Position numbers and translations under genes: made by a program
Source: Brevibacterium atlanticum
GTDB lineage: Bacteria > Actinomycetota > Actinomycetes > Actinomycetales > Brevibacteriaceae
Direction: 5' to 3'
Assembly (NCBI RefSeq): GCF_011617245.1
Contig: NZ_CP050152.1
Coordinates: forward strand, 496,001 to 560,000
DNA: 64,000 nucleotides
The notes under the pieces: generated by a model
Seen by the model: the letters and a program-made list of their open reading frames with translations, nothing else
The model's database searches: none
What the model was told of the DNA's origin: nothing
Part shown: positions 1-8,156 of the stretch, one piece after another
Numbering within the stretch: the first letter of the stretch is position 1
Layout of the letters: every line of letters starts with the position of its first letter

Positions 1-1
1 C

Positions 2-1102
2 GCGCACGGCGTCAACGACGATGACATCGTCAACGGGGAAGTCACCTCGACGAACGAACTGGGCGGACTCGAGACCATCGACCTCGGCGGGAAAGGCGTC
101 ATCCCCGGCTTCGTCGACAGCCACAACCACCTCATCTTCGCCGGCGACCGATCCGAGGAATTCGCCGCTCGCATGGCCGGACAGAAGTATTCGGCCGGGG
201 GCATCGCCACGACCGTGGCCGCCACCCGCGCCGCCACCGAAGCCGAGCTCGAGGCCAACCTCGTCCACCTCCTCGAGCAGGCCCGGCGGCAGGGCACGAC
301 GACCTTCGAGATCAAGACCGGGTACGGCCTCACACTCGACGACGAGATCCAGGCGCTGGAGATCATCAACCGGCATACAGATGAGTCGACGCTCATCGCC
401 GCCCACGTCGTCCCGCCCGAATACAAAGAGGACCCGGAGGTCTACGTCGACCTCGTCATCGACGAGATCATCCCGGCCGCCGCCGGCAAGGCGAAGTGGA
501 TCGACGTGTTCTGCGAGACCGGTGCCTTCACCGAAGACCAGACCCGGCGCATCATCGATGCCGGCAAGGCCGCGGGCATGATTCCGCGCCTGCATGCGAA
601 CCAGTTGACCGAAGGCGGGGCACTCAAGCTCGGCGCGGAACTCGGCTGCGCCTCCGTCGACCACGCGACCTTCGCCTCCGATGAGGACCTGAAAATCCTC
701 GCCGAGGCGGGAACTGTCGTCACGCTGCTGCCGAGCATCGAATTCTCCACCCGTCAGCCCTACCCCGATGCCCGCCGCTACGTCGACGCCGGCGTCCGCT
801 TGGCCATCGCCACCGACTGCAACCCGGGCTCCGGGTTCTCCAACAGCGTGCCCTTCGCTATCGCCATCGGCGTGCGCGACATGCACTTCACCGTCGACCA
901 GGCCGTGTGGGCGGCCACCGCAGGAGGCGCCAACGCCCTCCAGCGCACCGACATCGGCCACCTCGGTGCCGGCGCCCGAGCGGACCTCGTCGTCCTCGAC
1001 GCCCCCAGCTTCCGGCACCTGGCCTACCGGCCCGGCGTCCAACTGGTCGAACGCGTCTACTGCGGCGGCGAGCTCATCGCCGACAACCGACCCCGCGACT
1101 GA
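2..1102 (+). CDS. hutI: Imidazolonepropionase HutI, 5' end outside window
   Basis: Third enzyme of histidine degradation, opening the imidazolone ring to N-formimino-L-glutamate in the cytoplasm. The frame is open from base 2, so the N-terminus (about 40 residues by family length) is missing. The visible part begins just before the amidohydrolase metal motif PGFVDSHNHLIFAGDR (His-Asn-His ligands). It continues through FEIKTGYGL, HANQL and the late ATDCNPGS segment carrying the catalytic Asp. It is followed 97 bases later by hutH on the same strand, so this is the 3' part of a hut operon whose first genes (probably hutU) lie upstream. Identification rests on these family motifs and the neighbours. 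Confidence 0.96.
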   Translation, partial: AHGVNDDDIVNGEVTSTNELGGLETIDLGGKGVIPGFVDSHNHLIFAGDRSEEFAARMAGQKYSAGGIATTVAATRAATEAELEANLVHLLEQARRQGTTTFEIKTGYGLTLDDEIQALEIINRHTDESTLIAAHVVPPEYKEDPEVYVDLVIDEIIPAAAGKAKWIDVFCETGAFTEDQTRRIIDAGKAAGMIPRLHANQLTEGGALKLGAELGCASVDHATFASDEDLKILAEAGTVVTLLPSIEFSTRQPYPDARRYVDAGVRLAIATDCNPGSGFSNSVPFAIAIGVRDMHFTVDQAVWAATAGGANALQRTDIGHLGAGARADLVVLDAPSFRHLAYRPGVQLVERVYCGGELIADNRPRD

Positions 1103-1199
1103 TTGCCCGCGCACGAACACGATGAGCCGGTCACGAGGGACCAGCTCGGTGCCGGTCCAACCGCTCAGAATCCACGACGAACCCCAGGAAAGGAACACG

Positions 1200-2876
1200 A
1201 TGACCGACTTCATCGATCTCGACCCCGATACACTCACCTTCGCCGAGGTGGTCGACGTCGCCCGCCACGACGCGAAGGTCTCCCTGTCCGAGACCACCCT
1301 GGCCCGGGTGAACAAATACCGCGAAGCCATCGATGCCCTCGCCTCCGCCCCGAAGCCCGTCTACGGAGTCTCGACCGGATTCGGCGCCCTCGCCCAGCGG
1401 CACATCCCCGCCGAGCTGCGCACCCAGCTGCAGAAGTCCCTCATCCGCTCCCACGCCGCCGGCGTCGGTGACCCCGTCGAACGCGAGGTCGTCCGCGCCC
1501 TCATGCTGCTGCGCGCCCGGACCCTGGCCACCGGTCGGGCCGGAGTCCGCGCCGAGGTGCTCCAGACCTACGTCGACCTCCTCAACGCCGGAATCACTCC
1601 CGTCGTCCACGAATACGGATCGCTCGGCTGCTCGGGCGACCTCGCACCACTGTCGGCCTGCGCGCTCGTCGTCATGGGCGAAGGTGTGGCCGAAGGCCCC
1701 GACGGCGTTGCCGGACCGGCCGATGAGATCCTCGCCGCCGCCGGCATCACCCCCGTCACGCTCGCGGAGAAGGAGGGCCTCGCGCTCGTCAACGGCACCG
1801 ACGGCATGCTCGGCATGCTCATCATGGCGCTGACCGACCTCGAGAACCTCCTCACCGCCGTCGACGTGTCCGCGGCCATGAGCATCGAGGGACTCTTCGG
1901 CACCGACGCCGTCTTCGCCCCCGAACTCCACTACGCCCTGCGTCCGCACGACGGTCAGGCCGCCTCAGCGGCGAACATGCTCGCCTCGCTCGCCGACTCC
2001 GGCATCACTGCCAGCCACCGCGATTCCACCCACCTCGTCCAGGACGCCTACTCGATGCGCTGCGCCCCGCAGGTCAACGGCGCCGCCCGCGACGCCGTCG
2101 CCTTCGCCACCGGAGTCGCCGAACGCGAACTGCGCGCGGCCATCGACAACCCGGTCGTGCTCACCAACGGCATGGTGTCCTCGAACGGCAACTTCCACGG
2201 CGCACCCCTGGCCCACGCGCTCGACTTCCTCGCCATCGTCGCTGCCGACGTCGCCTCGATGTCCGAACGCCGCACCGACCGGATGATGGATGTGGCCCGC
2301 AACCAGGACCTCACGCCGTTCCTCGCCGACGACGCCGGTGTCGACTCGGGACTGATGATCGCCCACTACACCCAGGCGGCCATGGTCTCCGAAGCCAAGC
2401 GCGGCGCGACCCCGGCCTCGGTCGACTCGATCCCGTCCTCGGCAATGCAGGAGGACCACGTGTCCATGGGGTGGTCGGCCGCCCGGAAGCTGCGCAAGGT
2501 CGTCGACAACCTCGCGTCCGTCATCGGCATCGAGCTCTACGCGGCCTCCCGAGCCTGCGATATGCGTGAGGCCGCACCTGCCGCGGTGACCGGTGCCGTC
2601 ATCTCCGCGATCCGGGAGACCGTTCCCGGGCCCGGTCCCGACCGGTTCCTCTCGCCCGAGCTCGCCGAGACCATTGCGAAGGTCAAGGACGGCTCGTTGG
2701 TCGCCGCCGCCGAGGCGGTCGCGCCGCTGACCCACACCGTGACCTCCGCGGCCGGAACCTGGCAGCCGGCTGGTGGTGGACCGGCCGTGAACGATCCCGA
2801 GTTCACGGCGCTGGGCAACCTCGACGCTGCTGCTGAGGCCTCGGGCACCGCCGCAGCCACCACCCACAAGGACTGA
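1200..2876 (+). CDS. hutH: Histidine ammonia-lyase HutH
   Basis: Deaminates L-histidine to urocanate, the first step of the hut pathway. 558 residues, somewhat longer than the usual 510. The start ATG at 1200 is preceded by AGGAAAGG at good spacing and gives MTDFIDLDPDTLTF; the frame stays open further upstream but overlaps hutI without a ribosome site. The prosthetic MIO group forms from the tripeptide at residues 144-146. Here that is Cys-Ser-Gly (GSLGCSGDLAPLS) rather than the common Ala-Ser-Gly. Other family motifs are GVSTGFG near residue 55 and the SIPSSAMQEDHVSMG segment near 420. It lies between hutI and the M20 hydrolase on the same strand. Confidence 0.97.
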   Translation: MTDFIDLDPDTLTFAEVVDVARHDAKVSLSETTLARVNKYREAIDALASAPKPVYGVSTGFGALAQRHIPAELRTQLQKSLIRSHAAGVGDPVEREVVRALMLLRARTLATGRAGVRAEVLQTYVDLLNAGITPVVHEYGSLGCSGDLAPLSACALVVMGEGVAEGPDGVAGPADEILAAAGITPVTLAEKEGLALVNGTDGMLGMLIMALTDLENLLTAVDVSAAMSIEGLFGTDAVFAPELHYALRPHDGQAASAANMLASLADSGITASHRDSTHLVQDAYSMRCAPQVNGAARDAVAFATGVAERELRAAIDNPVVLTNGMVSSNGNFHGAPLAHALDFLAIVAADVASMSERRTDRMMDVARNQDLTPFLADDAGVDSGLMIAHYTQAAMVSEAKRGATPASVDSIPSSAMQEDHVSMGWSAARKLRKVVDNLASVIGIELYAASRACDMREAAPAAVTGAVISAIRETVPGPGPDRFLSPELAETIAKVKDGSLVAAAEAVAPLTHTVTSAAGTWQPAGGGPAVNDPEFTALGNLDAAAEASGTAAATTHKD

Positions 2877-2918
2877 GGCCGACCGGCCCCGACCGATTTC
2901 GAACGGAGTGAACTGACA

Positions 2919-4196
2919 ATGAGCGATGTCGTCTCCCTGCTGGGACAGATCGAGGGCACCGGCCGCGACACCCGCGGACCCGGCTACCAGCGCCCCGGAT
3001 TCTCTGCGACAGAGCGGGACCTGCGCGAGTGGTTCCTCGCCGAGGCGGACCGCCGCGGCCTCGACACCGAGATCGACGCCAACGGCATCACCTGGGCATG
3101 GGCGACCGCGCCCGGGGAGGACGCGGTCGTCACCGGCTCCCACCTCGACTCCGTCCCCGGCGGCGGCGCCTTCGACGGCCCCCTCGGAGTCGCCTCGGCG
3201 CTGGCGGCATTCGATGAGCTCAAAGCATCGGGCGCACTCGACCGGGCCACCAGACCCCTGGCCCTGGCGGTCTTCCCCGAGGAAGAGGGCTCGCGCTTCG
3301 GCGTCGCCTGCCTCGGCTCACGTCTGCTCACCGGCGCCATCGACGCCGATCGGGCGCTCGGCCTCAAGGACGCTGCCGGCGACACCTTCGCCGATGTCGC
3401 CCGTGGCTATGGCCTCGACCCTGAGCGGGTCGGGCGTGACCAGTCTCGGCTGGCCGGAATCGGTTCCTTCATCGAACTCCATGTCGAACAGGGCATCGGA
3501 CTGATCAACACCGACCAGGCCGTCGCCATCGGATCCTCGATCATCGGCCACGGTCGCTGGCACTTCTCCTTCGCGGGCCAGGGCAATCACGCGGGGACGA
3601 CGCCGATGAGCCATCGCGCCGACCCGGTGGTCGCGGCCTCCCGGGTGATCGGGGATATCCCGACCGTAGCGGCCGCCACTGACGCGAGGGCCGTGGCGAC
3701 GGTGGGTCGCACGCTCATCCACCCGGGTGGGACGAACGTCATCGCCTCGGCCATGAGCTTCTGGCTCGATATCCGCCACCCTGACGACGCCGTCGTCGAG
3801 CAGGTTCTCGAAGCCATCTCCCGCCGCGCAGAGGGACACGCCTCGGGCACAGGCGTCGAGGTCACTGTGTCGCGCGAGTCGTACTCGCCGACCACCCACT
3901 TCACCGCCGACCTCAACGCGCGCATGAGCTCGGTGCTGCCGACCGCACCGCTGCTGCCCTCGGGAGCCGGGCACGACGCCGGCATCCTCGCCGCCCACGT
4001 ACCTTCGGCGATGCTCTACGTCCGCAACCCGACCGGCGTCTCGCACGCACCGGAAGAGGCCTGCGAGGTCGACGACCAGCGCGCCGGAGTCGAGGCACTC
4101 GTGCGGGTGCTCGAACGCGAACTCGGAGTCAACGGCGGCGGAGCGACCGCCGATGCGAGGTCCGGGAACTCGACCGTTGCCGGAGGTGCGGAATGA
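2919..4196 (+). CDS. M20-family amidohydrolase (allantoate amidohydrolase / carbamoylase type) in hut operon
   Basis: 425-residue binuclear zinc hydrolase of the N-carbamoyl-amino-acid hydrolase / allantoate amidohydrolase group. Metal-site motifs are in order: GSHLDSVPGGGAFDGPLG (about residues 69-86), PEEEGSRFG (about 114-122), ELHVEQG, SGAGHDA and NPTGVSHAPEE. It starts 42 bases after hutH with GGAG upstream, and its stop overlaps the hutF start by ATGA, so the two are translationally coupled. No N-formylglutamate deformylase (HutG) gene is visible here. I infer that this enzyme cleaves N-formyl-L-glutamate, the HutF product. The family is certain; the substrate is inferred from position. 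Confidence 0.85.
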   Translation: MSDVVSLLGQIEGTGRDTRGPGYQRPGFSATERDLREWFLAEADRRGLDTEIDANGITWAWATAPGEDAVVTGSHLDSVPGGGAFDGPLGVASALAAFDELKASGALDRATRPLALAVFPEEEGSRFGVACLGSRLLTGAIDADRALGLKDAAGDTFADVARGYGLDPERVGRDQSRLAGIGSFIELHVEQGIGLINTDQAVAIGSSIIGHGRWHFSFAGQGNHAGTTPMSHRADPVVAASRVIGDIPTVAAATDARAVATVGRTLIHPGGTNVIASAMSFWLDIRHPDDAVVEQVLEAISRRAEGHASGTGVEVTVSRESYSPTTHFTADLNARMSSVLPTAPLLPSGAGHDAGILAAHVPSAMLYVRNPTGVSHAPEEACEVDDQRAGVEALVRVLERELGVNGGGATADARSGNSTVAGGAE

Positions 4197-5545
4197 GCAC
4201 GCGCTACTGGTGCGAGACCGCCTGGGTCGACGGGGCCGTGGCCAACGGCGTGCTGCTGACCGCCGATGACACCGGGACGCTGACCGCTGTCGAAACCGGA
4301 ATCGATGCCGCTCCCTCCGACGCCGAGGCGGTCCCCGGGTTCACTCTGCCCGGCGGAGTCAACGCCCATTCCCACGCTTTCCACCGCATGCTGCGCGGCC
4401 GCACCCACGGCGACGGCGGCACCTTCTGGACCTGGCGCGAGGTCATGTACTCCGTCGCCGCGAAGCTCGACCCGGACACCTATGAGACCGTGGCCCGCGC
4501 CGTCTTCGCGGAGATGCTCGCCGGCGGCTACACCTCGGTGGGGGAGTTCCACTACGTCCACCACACTCCGGACGGAACACCGTACGATCCAGCCCACGCC
4601 ATGGAACGGGCGCTGGCACGGGCGGCCGCCTCGGCGGGGATCCGCATCCGACTCCTCGACACCTGCTACCTCACCGGGGCAATCGACGCGGAACTCTCGG
4701 CCGAGCAGGCCCGATTCGGCGACGGCACCATCGACGGATACATGAACCGTCACGCCGGACTCACCGAGGCCTTCGCCGAGGAATTCCCCGTCAACGCCCC
4801 AGGTGAGAGCTTCGTCCGCGTAGGTGCGGCCATCCACTCGATCCGCGCCGTCCCGGCCGCGAACCTGCCCCGGTTCGCCGAACTGACCGGGCCCGTGCAC
4901 GTGCACCTGTCCGAACAGCCGGCAGAGAACGAGGCCTGCCAGAGCGCATACGGGGCCAGCCCCACCGAGGTGCTCGGACGCTCCGGAGTCGTCACCGACC
5001 GACTCTCCGCCGTCCACGCCACGCACCTGAGCGAGGAGGACATCGCGATCCTCGGCAGCTCGCGGGCGTCGATCGTCATGTGCCCGTGCACCGAGGCGGA
5101 TCTGGCCGACGGCATCGGACCGGCCCGCGAGCTCGCCGACGCCGGCGCCGTGATCTCGCTCGGCTCTGACCAGCACGTCGTTCTCGACGCCCTGCGTGAG
5201 ACCCAGGGACTCGAAGCCGGGGAGCGTCTGCGCTCGGGCCAGCGGGGTCGCTTCTCCCCGGCCGAACTCATCACGGCGCTGACCGAGGGAGGGGCGCGCA
5301 GTCTCGACCTGCCCGTCGGGTCCCTCGAGGTCGGCAAAGCGTGTGACTTCGTGGCCCTGCGCACCGACAGTATGCGCACCATGGGATCACTGGACGAACA
5401 GATCATCCTCACGGCCACCTCGGCGGATGTTCGTCTCACCGTCAGCGGCGGGCAAGTGCGCGTGCGCGACGGTGCTCATGTCGAACTCGGGGACATCTCC
5501 GCGCTCTACGCGCAGGCCTTCGCGGCGCTGGAGATGGAGGGCTGA
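4193..5545 (+). CDS. hutF: Formimidoylglutamate deiminase HutF
   Basis: Converts N-formimino-L-glutamate to N-formyl-L-glutamate and ammonia, the two-step variant of the lower histidine pathway. 450 residues, normal for the family. The amidohydrolase metal motif is GGVNAHSHAFHRML with His59 and His61. HVHLSEQ follows near residue 238 and LGSDQH near 323. The start ATG overlaps the stop of the M20 hydrolase (ATGA), so the pair is co-translated. A regulator of the IclR family follows 61 bases downstream on the same strand. Confidence 0.94.
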   Translation: MSTRYWCETAWVDGAVANGVLLTADDTGTLTAVETGIDAAPSDAEAVPGFTLPGGVNAHSHAFHRMLRGRTHGDGGTFWTWREVMYSVAAKLDPDTYETVARAVFAEMLAGGYTSVGEFHYVHHTPDGTPYDPAHAMERALARAAASAGIRIRLLDTCYLTGAIDAELSAEQARFGDGTIDGYMNRHAGLTEAFAEEFPVNAPGESFVRVGAAIHSIRAVPAANLPRFAELTGPVHVHLSEQPAENEACQSAYGASPTEVLGRSGVVTDRLSAVHATHLSEEDIAILGSSRASIVMCPCTEADLADGIGPARELADAGAVISLGSDQHVVLDALRETQGLEAGERLRSGQRGRFSPAELITALTEGGARSLDLPVGSLEVGKACDFVALRTDSMRTMGSLDEQIILTATSADVRLTVSGGQVRVRDGAHVELGDISALYAQAFAALEMEG

Positions 5546-5606
5546 ACCGTGGGTGAGGTCGTTGCGGGTCGGGAAGTCGGCGGTGCCGGCATCGGAGGTG
5601 GCTGCC

Positions 5607-6425
5607 GTGGCTGAGGTTCCCGCGCTGCGCAGGGCGATCGCGATCCTGCGGCACATGGCGGTGTCGAACCGGGCGATCACGGCCGGTGCGCTGGTCAGGT
5701 CGTTGGAGATCCCTCGGTCGAGTGCCTATGACATCCTCGCCGTGCTCGAGGAGCTCGGACTCGTGGCGCGCACGGATTCCGGGTATGTGCTCGGGGCCGG
5801 TGTGCACGAGCTCGGGGCCTCTTACCTGCGGACGAACCCGCTGCAGCGGTTGGCGCAGCCGATCGTGCGCCAGCTCGCCGAAGACACGGCTGCGACAGCT
5901 CAGCTTGCCGTGATCCGCGGTTGGGAGACCGAGTACGTGCTCAAGGAGCAATCGCTGAAGTCCGTGGCCGTCATCACCGCGACCGGGGTGCGCATGCCCA
6001 GCTACCTCACCGCGACGGGGCGCGCGATCCTCGCGCAGCTGCCGAAGTCCGAGGTGCTCGCGATGCTGCAGTCCGAGACCGGATTCGTCACCCGCACAGG
6101 CAAGGGCCCGACCTCGATCAAGGCGCTCAACGCGGTCCTTGCCCAGGAGAGGCGAGTCGGCTGGGCGATCGAGCACGGCGAGGTGACACCGGGCATTTCG
6201 ACGATCGCCGCGCCCGTGTTCGATGTGCTGGGCCGCCCGATCGCGGCCGTCGGACTGTCCCTGCCCGATAGTGTGAAGGTCGCGGGGAAGGACACGGACA
6301 AGGGTGCGGATAAGGACTCGGGGAAGGATCTGGATAAGGGGACTGGGGCGGACTCCGACCCGTTGGCGCCGCTCGTCGAAAAGGTCATCGCCACCGCCGC
6401 CGAGGTGACCGCGAAGCTGCGGTGA
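5607..6425 (+). CDS. IclR-family transcriptional regulator of the hut operon
   Basis: 272 residues: N-terminal winged helix-turn-helix (LRRAIAILRHMAV to LVARTDSGYVLG) and a C-terminal effector domain (PIVRQLAEDTAATAQLAV onwards). I chose GTG 5607 because GGAGG at 5594-5598 sits 8 bases before it; GTG 5553 and 5598 are alternatives without such a site. It is the last gene of the hut block and probably controls it (inference). The oddity is a lysine/aspartate-rich stretch (about residues 228-252, KDTDKGADKDSGKDLDKG) breaking the end of the effector domain, where relatives have a short loop. Confidence 0.88.
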   Translation: MAEVPALRRAIAILRHMAVSNRAITAGALVRSLEIPRSSAYDILAVLEELGLVARTDSGYVLGAGVHELGASYLRTNPLQRLAQPIVRQLAEDTAATAQLAVIRGWETEYVLKEQSLKSVAVITATGVRMPSYLTATGRAILAQLPKSEVLAMLQSETGFVTRTGKGPTSIKALNAVLAQERRVGWAIEHGEVTPGISTIAAPVFDVLGRPIAAVGLSLPDSVKVAGKDTDKGADKDSGKDLDKGTGADSDPLAPLVEKVIATAAEVTAKLR

Positions 6426-6444
6426 GGCGCGGGGTTGCGCCCTG

Positions 6445-6744
6445 TCAGATCTGCAGTGTGAGCAGGTGGTAGCTCAGGGCCTTTCCGTGTCCGTCGAGAC
6501 TTGGCGAGCCGGTGACTCCACCCCCGAGCATCCCGGAGAGCTCGAAGCTGAACGAACGCAGACCAGGCAGTTCGCTGCGTCGGACCGCCGCGGCTGACAG
6601 TCCGAAATGTTCCGCGACTCTCTCGCCGGTGAGACCCGTGTCCAGAAGGCCGTATGCAGCTTGGTCGTGAGCGATGACGCCGAGGATGAGTGTGTCTCCC
6701 TTGTCGCCGGTCCTCACCGTAGCGAGCTCGTCAACGGCAGTCAT
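6445..6744 (-). CDS. Small AtuA-related protein (C-terminal AtuA-like domain)
   Basis: 99 residues beginning MTAVDELATVRTGDKGDTLILGV, which matches the free-standing C-terminal domain that accompanies AtuA proteins. The start at 6744 overlaps the stop of the preceding atuA gene (ATGA), so the two are read together and probably act as one complex. Biochemical function is unknown to me. In some bacteria AtuA homologues lie in acyclic terpene or acyl-CoA degradation clusters. It ends 19 bases from the stop of the convergent hut regulator. Confidence 0.75.
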   Translation of the reverse strand: MTAVDELATVRTGDKGDTLILGVIAHDQAAYGLLDTGLTGERVAEHFGLSAAAVRRSELPGLRSFSFELSGMLGGGVTGSPSLDGHGKALSYHLLTLQI

Positions 6745-8156
6745 TGTGTTCCTTCTTTCTGCGCGCCGCCGATGAAGTTGACTGAAACCGACGGTTCGAT
6801 GGTCGTACGAGGCAGGCTGCACGATTTGACCGAGATGACGTTGTGCACGGATTTGCGCGCACCTCCTCCGCCTGCGGGGCCATTCGTGTAGAGAGCTTCG
6901 ACCTCGTCGCCGAAGATCGCCGCACCGTGCTGGGAACGTGCGTTACCAACGATCCTGAGGCGTACCTCGGCGGGAGAATCGACCGGCAGCAGACCGCGGA
7001 ATGCCGCCGCCATTCCAATGTATTCGGTGAAGATCTCGTGAGGATCGACGTCATGGAGTGCGCTGAGGCGTTCACGGACGATCGACGCCGCAAGCTCGGC
7101 GCGCTCCCGCGACCGCGGCCCGCTGTAAGTGATCTGCCCTTCGCCCTGCCAACCGGAGTCGTATCCGAGCGTGACTTTGAGTTCCGTTGGACGCGGGCCA
7201 CCAGTCCCACCGGATACGCGCACGCGATCATCGCCCAGCTGTTCGAAGCGCACGTGGCTGAAGTCGGCGGTGACGTCAGGAGTGATGTAAGCGGCTGGGT
7301 CGGCAACTTCGTAGAGGAGCTGTTCTGTGCAGGTGCGGGCCGAGACCTCCCCACCGGTCCCATCGAGTTTGCCGATGACCGCCTGCGCGTCGGAATCGAC
7401 GTCGGCGAACGGGAACCCCAGCCAAGCAAGTCCGTTGACAGGTTTCGTCACCGGGTCAGCGAAGTATCCGCCGGTCACCTGACCGGCACATTCCAGAAGG
7501 TGGCCGACAACGGTGGCGCGACCGATGAGATCGGCATGTCGAAGATCCCAGCGGAAATGATGCGCCAGTGCTCCGACGTACAGCGAAGGGTCAGCGACCC
7601 GGCCCGTGATGACGATGTGTGCGCCCGAATCCAAAGCACGCCGGATCGGTTCGCTGCCGAGGTACGCATTGGCCGAGATCAACTCGCCCTCGGACGCCGA
7701 GGCGGGTTGTCCTGTCTCCCAGGTCACCGGATCCGAATCTTCGACGGTGCCGAGCACATCATCGCCTGAGATGTAGGCAACCGTCATGTTCACGCCCATA
7801 TCGCGGATCGCGTCGGCGACAGCAATGGCCGCAGCCTTCGGATTGGCTGCACCGCCGTTCGTCACGATGCGCGTGTCGTTGGCTTCGCACTGCCGAGCGA
7901 CCGAGACGATCCTGTCGACTAACGTCGGATCGAAGCCGGTGCCCGCGGAGACTCGTTCCCGCCGCTGAGCCGCGGCCACAGTGCGCTCGCCGAGGAGCTC
8001 GAAGACCAGGTAGTCGAGCTGGCCGTATTCGGCGAGGGCGATCGCAGGATCGAGCCGGTCACCGGCAAAGCCGGCTCCGGCACCGACCCGGACGTGGCCC
8101 TTCGGTTTGGGAGACGATGAGAGCCCCGAGAGGCTCGACAGGTTTAGGCTGTCCAC
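6741..8156 (-). CDS. AtuA family protein (DUF1446)
   Basis: 471 residues with the glycine-rich N-terminus GHVRVGAGAGFAGDRLDPAIAL, then ELLGERTVAAAQRR and the ANPKAAA block of the AtuA / DUF1446 family. The exact reaction is not established. AtuA is named from acyclic terpene utilisation in Pseudomonas, and homologues occur with carboxylate catabolism. Its start overlaps the end of the upstream CitMHS transporter by 13 bases and its end overlaps the small AtuA-like gene by 4. This gives a three-gene operon, transporter-AtuA-AtuA partner, that probably handles one imported carboxylic acid (inference). Confidence 0.85.
   Translation of the reverse strand: MDSLNLSSLSGLSSSPKPKGHVRVGAGAGFAGDRLDPAIALAEYGQLDYLVFELLGERTVAAAQRRERVSAGTGFDPTLVDRIVSVARQCEANDTRIVTNGGAANPKAAAIAVADAIRDMGVNMTVAYISGDDVLGTVEDSDPVTWETGQPASASEGELISANAYLGSEPIRRALDSGAHIVITGRVADPSLYVGALAHHFRWDLRHADLIGRATVVGHLLECAGQVTGGYFADPVTKPVNGLAWLGFPFADVDSDAQAVIGKLDGTGGEVSARTCTEQLLYEVADPAAYITPDVTADFSHVRFEQLGDDRVRVSGGTGGPRPTELKVTLGYDSGWQGEGQITYSGPRSRERAELAASIVRERLSALHDVDPHEIFTEYIGMAAAFRGLLPVDSPAEVRLRIVGNARSQHGAAIFGDEVEALYTNGPAGGGGARKSVHNVISVKSCSLPRTTIEPSVSVNFIGGAQKEGTQ

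Noticed and set aside
768..1199. Upstream in-frame extension of hutH by 144 codons
   Set aside because: It overlaps hutI in another frame, is Pro/Ser-rich and has no family similarity; ATG 1200 has a clear ribosome site.
1623..1650. HutH Cys-Ser-Gly as a sign of an inactive enzyme
   Set aside because: Cys at this position is known in actinobacterial histidine ammonia-lyases and the rest of the active site is conserved.
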